DNA of 64,000 nucleotides from Rhizorhabdus wittichii RW1. Lineage in GTDB: Bacteria > Pseudomonadota > Alphaproteobacteria > Sphingomonadales > Sphingomonadaceae. The DNA lies in assembly GCA_000016765.1 (NCBI GenBank), contig CP000699.1:1364001-1428000 (forward strand), written 5' to 3'. Shown in pieces: positions 60,981 through 64,000 of the stretch. The notes beneath the pieces are model-generated. The model was not told the DNA's origin. It worked only from the letters and a program-made list of their open reading frames with translations, and searched no databases. Position 1 is the first letter of the stretch. Each line of letters starts with the position of its first letter. The position numbers and the translations under genes are program-made.

Positions 60981-61328
60981 TTATTCTCCCTTCAGCGCCT
61001 GCATGACCGTGCCGATCCGTCCTTCGAGGAAGGACAGCGTGGTCTTGTAGCGCAGGGCGTTCTCGGCGAACTGGTTCTGCTCGGTCGACAGCTCGACGGT
61101 GTTGCCGTCGAGCGAGGTTTCGAGCGGGACGCGGTAGCCGATATGGGCGTCGGCGGCCTGCGCGGCCGACATGCCGTCGGTCGCGTCGGACAGCGCCTTC
61201 TGGAAATCGATGTCGCGCGCCTTGTAGTTGGGCGTGGCGGCATTCGCGATGTTGGACGCCAGCATCGACAGGCGCTGCGACCGCAGCTCCAGTGCCTTGC
61301 CGTGGATCCCGAAAAGCGGATCAGCCAT
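60981..61328 (-). CDS. flgB: Flagellar proximal rod protein FlgB
   Basis: A 115-residue rod protein: LFGIHGKALELRSQRLSMLASNIANAATPNYKARDIDFQ and C-terminal TVELSTEQNQFAENALRYKTTLSFLEGRIGTV. First gene of flgBCDEFGHIJKL; a perfect sigma-54 promoter stands about 90 bases upstream. Confidence 0.95.
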   Translation of the reverse strand: MADPLFGIHGKALELRSQRLSMLASNIANAATPNYKARDIDFQKALSDATDGMSAAQAADAHIGYRVPLETSLDGNTVELSTEQNQFAENALRYKTTLSFLEGRIGTVMQALKGE

Positions 61329-61414
61329 TTTTTCGCTTCACCTTCTAAAGTCCTGTCGTCGGCGGCCGTTAATCCTGTTCGAACAGGCTCGACGGCTGCC
61401 TTGGCCACCACCCA

Positions 61415-61430
61415 AGCAACTGCCGTGCCA
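61415..61430 (-). promoter_or_regulatory. Sigma-54 (-24/-12) promoter of the flgB operon
   Basis: On the minus strand TGGCACG-GCAG-TTGCT, an exact match to the RpoN consensus TGGCACG-N4-TTGCW. It lies 87-102 bases before the flgB ATG. An enhancer-binding regulator of FleQ/FlbD type should therefore drive this operon. Confidence 0.85.
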
Positions 61431-61546
61431 AACATGGTTAACGGGGCGATCATCCCCGAAATTTCCGGGATTCGACGTCGAACCGGCAATGCCTTGCCGG
61501 GAGCGGCAAACTCTTGCCGGCGATCTTGCCGGATATTGGGGAAGCA

Positions 61547-62233
61547 ATGGTCCTGCTCGAACAGATCGCCCGATATATCGACCCGGTGGCGATCGGGATC
61601 GTGTTCGGCGGGACGCTCCTTACCACCGCCTTCCGGGCGACCCGCGCCGATATCGGCCGCGCCCTTGCCTCGCTGTCGCTGCTCGGCCGGGCCGATCCGC
61701 AGGCCGATGCCGCCGCCGCCCGCGTCTCGGTGAGCCGCATCCGCGAGCTGGCCGAGGTCCGCAGCCTCGCCTGCGTCGACCGGGTCGAGACCGCCCAGCG
61801 CTTCCTGCTGCGCGCCGCGCGCGAACTGTCCGACGCCCGCACCTCGGCCGACTTCGTCCGCTGGGCGAGCGCCGACATCGAGGCGCGCCGCCAGCGCCAC
61901 CAGGGCGTGATCGGCGTGTGGCGCGCGATCGCCGAGACCGCGCCGGCGATGGGCATGATCGGCACGATCATCGGGCTGGTCCAGATGTTCGCGCATATGG
62001 AGGACCCGGCGGCGATCGGCCCGGCGATGGCGGTGGCGATGCTCACCACCCTCTATGGCGTGATCTTGTCCTCGGCGGTGGCCGGGCCGATCGCGGGCCG
62101 GCTGGAGACCCTCTCCGATGCCGAACTCGCCTGGCAGACCACGGCGTGCCGGCAGCTCGAGCTCCTCGCGCGCGAAGAGCTGGACAGCCTGCCCCCGGCG
62201 ATCGTCCGCCCGAACCTGAGGACCGTGCTGTGA
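61547..62233 (+). CDS. MotA/TolQ/ExbB-type proton channel protein (second stator-like A subunit)
   Basis: A 228-residue membrane protein, shorter than MotA (287 in this window). It has an N-terminal hydrophobic stretch (IGIVFGGTLLTTAF), a long cytoplasmic helical part, and the conserved channel pair AETAPAMGMIGTIIGLVQMF and MAVAMLTTLYGVILSSAVAGPIAGRL that match MotA/ExbB motifs (Pro in TAPAMGM, Thr in MLTTLYG). Overlaps the next gene by GTGA. Its place opposite flgB suggests a flagellar or motility-linked stator rather than Tol/Ton. Confidence 0.8.
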   Translation: MVLLEQIARYIDPVAIGIVFGGTLLTTAFRATRADIGRALASLSLLGRADPQADAAAARVSVSRIRELAEVRSLACVDRVETAQRFLLRAARELSDARTSADFVRWASADIEARRQRHQGVIGVWRAIAETAPAMGMIGTIIGLVQMFAHMEDPAAIGPAMAVAMLTTLYGVILSSAVAGPIAGRLETLSDAELAWQTTACRQLELLAREELDSLPPAIVRPNLRTVL

Positions 62234-62730
62234 GGCGCGAGATATCGCAGCGCTGGGTGCTCAGCTTCGCCGACCTCACCCTCCTCCTCCTCGCCTTCTT
62301 CGTGCTGATGCAGGCGCAGGCCGCCGACCGGCTCAAGCTGGCGGCGGGCATCCGCGACGCGTTCGGCGGCGATGGCGCGGACGGCGCCTCCCGCAACGAC
62401 GTCCAGGGCTTCACCGCCGCCGCGATCTTCGAGAGCGGCGAGGCGATCCTCAAGCCCGGCGCGCTCCAGCGGCTGAGGGCGATCGGCGCCGCCGCCGCCC
62501 GGACGGGCGCGCGGGTCGTCGTCGCCAGCCAGGGCCGCGACGGCCAGTCGGCCCGGCTCGACAGCTGGGAACTCGCGGCCGCGCGCGCGACCGCGACCGC
62601 GCGCGCGATCCGGTCGGGCGGCCTTTCCGACGCGAGGATCGAGATCACCCTGCCGCCGATGCGCGCCAGCGAGCCCGCCAAGGGCCAGCGCATCTCGGTT
62701 CAACGGCTTTCGGGGCCTCCGCCCCGATGA
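62230..62730 (+). CDS. MotB-like protein with degenerate OmpA domain (second stator-like B subunit)
   Basis: A 166-residue protein with GTG start overlapping the MotA-like gene. RREISQRWVLSFADLTLLLLAFFVLMQ is a MotB-type transmembrane helix with the channel Asp15. The rest is a short periplasmic part: IFESGEAILKPGALQRLRAI and LDSWELAAARATATARAIRS keep the outline of the OmpA-like peptidoglycan-binding domain, but typical GHTD is replaced by VVASQGRD. The plug/linker is very short. Likely forms a compact stator with the preceding gene. Confidence 0.75.
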   Translation: MRREISQRWVLSFADLTLLLLAFFVLMQAQAADRLKLAAGIRDAFGGDGADGASRNDVQGFTAAAIFESGEAILKPGALQRLRAIGAAAARTGARVVVASQGRDGQSARLDSWELAAARATATARAIRSGGLSDARIEITLPPMRASEPAKGQRISVQRLSGPPPR

Positions 62731-62735
62731 CGGTC

Positions 62736-62822
62736 CCCCGGCGGACGGCCGGGTTCCCCCCAACGGGCGCTCCTGTCTCTGTGCTGGCCGCAGGACGCCC
62801 GGGAACCCGCCGCCCGCCGGGG
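62736..62822. other. Long structured element between the stator-like genes and flgA
   Basis: An outer arm of about 22 bp (62736-62758 with 62801-62822, one mismatch and one bulge) and an inner arm of about 10 bp (62765-62775 with 62791-62800, one bulge), joined by a 6-base internal bulge and closed by a 15-base loop. The whole can fold as one hairpin of about 32 bp. It begins 5 bases after a stop codon, without a U-run. Confidence 0.6.
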
Positions 62823-62893
62823 CGATCGCCCCGCGCGAATGGTAAGCGCGGCGTTAACCAAATCTTTGCGGTTGGGCGGATAGGCTCGGCAGC

Positions 62894-63469
62894 ATGAACC
62901 GGAACCTGCCCACGACGCGCATCGCCCTTCGGCCCCTGGCGCTGGCCGCCGCCGCGCTGGGCGTCGCGGCCCCGCTCGCCGCGCAGAACGCGCTGCCGCC
63001 CGCGCAGGACCTCGGCCAGCTCGAACGGATGGTGGTCGCCTCGGTCGGCGCCGACGTCGGCATGCCCGGCGGCCCGCTGGCGCCGATCGACCGCCGCATG
63101 CGGCTCGCCGCCTGCCCCGGCGCGATCCAGATCGATCCGCCGGGCACCAGCTCGGTCACGGTGCGCTGCACCACCTCCGGCTGGCGGCTGCGCGTGCCGC
63201 TGATGCGCGCCGCCATGGCGATGAACGCCAGCGCGACGATGGGCGGCGGCAATGACGGCACCACCGCCTCCGCCAACGCCGCGGTCCGCAAGGGCGATCC
63301 CGTCCAGCTCGTCGCCCAGGGCTCCTCCTTCTCGATCAGCGTCGATGCGACGGCGATGGAGGATGCCGATATCGGCCGCCGGGTGCGGGTCGCAACCAAT
63401 TCGAAAGGCTCGACAATCTTCGCGGAGGTGATCGATGTCGGCCGGGTCCGCCTGATCGGATTTAAATAA
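62894..63469 (+). CDS. flgA: Flagellar P-ring assembly chaperone FlgA
   Basis: A 191-residue periplasmic protein with signal peptide (LALAAAALGVAAPLAA). The SAF domain is visible in the C-terminal half: AVRKGDPVQLVAQGSSFSIS and DADIGRRVRVATNSKGSTIFAEVIDVGRV; earlier RMRLAACPGAIQIDPP and TSSVTVRCTTSGWRL have the paired cysteines of FlgA. Starts the plus-strand flgA-flgM-flgN run. Confidence 0.88.
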   Translation: MNRNLPTTRIALRPLALAAAALGVAAPLAAQNALPPAQDLGQLERMVVASVGADVGMPGGPLAPIDRRMRLAACPGAIQIDPPGTSSVTVRCTTSGWRLRVPLMRAAMAMNASATMGGGNDGTTASANAAVRKGDPVQLVAQGSSFSISVDATAMEDADIGRRVRVATNSKGSTIFAEVIDVGRVRLIGFK

Positions 63470-63540
63470 ATTCGAAACCTGTCGTTATCATCGGCAGTGG
63501 TGGAATCGCGGCCCTCGGGCCAGGAACGAAAGGAATGGTC

Positions 63541-63819
63541 ATGATCAATGGGGTAGGACAAGCCAGCCCGACCCGCATCGGTCAGGTGAAGGACGAGACG
63601 GTGAAGCCGCTGGCGTCGCCGGCCCCGGTGGAGTCCACCGGGAGCGCGCCGATCGCGGCGCCCTCGCTCGTCGCCGCGCTCGCGGAAGCCGGGCCTCCGG
63701 TCAACAGCGAGAAGATCGCGGCGATCCGGCAGGCGATCGCGTCCGGCCAATATCCGATCGACGCCAAGGCGATCGCCGCGAAGATGATCGCGCTCGACCT
63801 GCCCGGCACGTCCAAGTGA
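63541..63819 (+). CDS. flgM: Anti-sigma-28 factor FlgM
   Basis: A 92-residue protein. C-terminal VNSEKIAAIRQAIASGQYPIDAKAIAAKMIALDL is the FlgM sigma-28-binding helix pair; the N-terminal half is unstructured. ATG 63541 has AAGGA at proper spacing; ATG 63535 lies too close to it. It should hold FliA until hook completion. Overlaps the next gene by GTGA. Confidence 0.9.
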   Translation: MINGVGQASPTRIGQVKDETVKPLASPAPVESTGSAPIAAPSLVAALAEAGPPVNSEKIAAIRQAIASGQYPIDAKAIAAKMIALDLPGTSK

Positions 63820-64000
63820 CGAACCCGGTCGTCGAAGCTCTGATCGTGTCGAGCGAGGCGTTGATCGCCGCGCTCGACACGCACGACATCGACGCCATCG
63901 AGGCGGCGCTGCCGGCGCTTGCCCGCAGCGTCGAGGCGCTCGACACGCTCGACCGCCGCGCCCTGTCCCCGGAGCTTCGCGCCCGGCTCGAAGAGGCGAT
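63816..64000 (+). CDS. FlgN-like flagellar export chaperone (partial)
   Basis: A frame starting with GTG in a GTGA overlap with flgM and running off the window after 61 codons. ALIVSSEALIAALDTHDIDAIEAALPAL shows the helical, Leu/Ala-rich start of FlgN/FliT-type chaperones for hook-associated proteins. The call rests mostly on position directly after flgM. Confidence 0.6.
   Translation, partial: MTNPVVEALIVSSEALIAALDTHDIDAIEAALPALARSVEALDTLDRRALSPELRARLEEA

Overview
The window is high-GC chromosomal DNA of an alphaproteobacterium, most likely a sphingomonad (Sphingomonas/Rhizorhabdus type). The evidence is the gene families (split PDH E1 with a lipoylated beta subunit, LpoB/YcfL-type cluster, MidA-like methyltransferase, CHASE2/SpoIIE partner switch), alphaproteobacterial LexA boxes of the form GTTC-N7-GTTC, an alphaproteobacterial RpoH promoter in front of dnaK, and many interspersed palindromic REP/BIME-like repeats. 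No IS element, integrase, prophage, rRNA or CRISPR array was seen. There is one tRNA (tRNA-Lys, UUU).

Layout. 1-5.2 kb: polyamine catabolism (aguA end, aguB), a dicarboxylate symporter, an SOS-box-controlled pair (HExxH protein plus lipoprotein) and an AmpG-like permease. 5.3-11.3 kb: MFS-cysK operon, uvrD with its own LexA box, an orphan Flp pilin, a BrnT/BrnA toxin-antitoxin pair and tRNA-Lys. 11.3-17.6 kb: folK, an envelope operon (LpoB-like, COG3014-like, YcfL-like and two unknown secreted proteins), family-5 uracil-DNA glycosylase, a DivIC/FtsB-like division protein, and a RelB/ParE-type module whose toxin is frameshifted. 17.7-24.8 kb: pdhA-pdhB, response regulator, squalene/phytoene synthase-like protein, EF-hand protein, MidA-like methyltransferase, lgt. 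24.8-30 kb: a partner-switching cluster (RsbW-like kinase, CHASE2-SpoIIE phosphatase, STAS protein, metallo-beta-lactamase protein, FecR and OmpA-type envelope proteins). 30-34 kb: glutamine amidotransferase, then an A/T-richer island with a second SOS-box locus: effector-like protein, lipoprotein, small membrane protein, truncated second effector copy, second lipoprotein, and a carboxypeptidase-regulatory-like protein. 34-46.4 kb: flavin oxidoreductase, glycosyltransferase, hydrolase, SelO, Pro/Ala-rich membrane protein, ogt, dnaJ-dnaK, a PCu(A)C chaperone, sulfotransferase, grpE. 46.5-49.6 kb: bioF-bioD-bioA plus a 44-residue membrane peptide. 49.7-64 kb: flagellar block: a muramidase, motA/motB and flgBCDEFGHIJKL on the minus strand behind a sigma-54 promoter; a compact second stator-like pair, flgA, flgM and a flgN-like gene on the plus strand.

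The most notable candidate is the pair of unlinked loci (about 2.75-3.8 kb and 31.6-33.95 kb) sharing one plan: LexA box, soluble effector-like protein without a signal peptide, 4-base ATGA/GTGA overlap, then a lipoprotein. The second has duplicated lipoproteins flanking a deleted effector copy, the signature of a toxin-immunity array. Together they suggest DNA-damage-induced bacteriocin-like or secreted antibacterial effectors with lipoprotein immunity. This is inference; the SOS boxes, overlaps, lipoboxes and the remnant are visible in the sequence.
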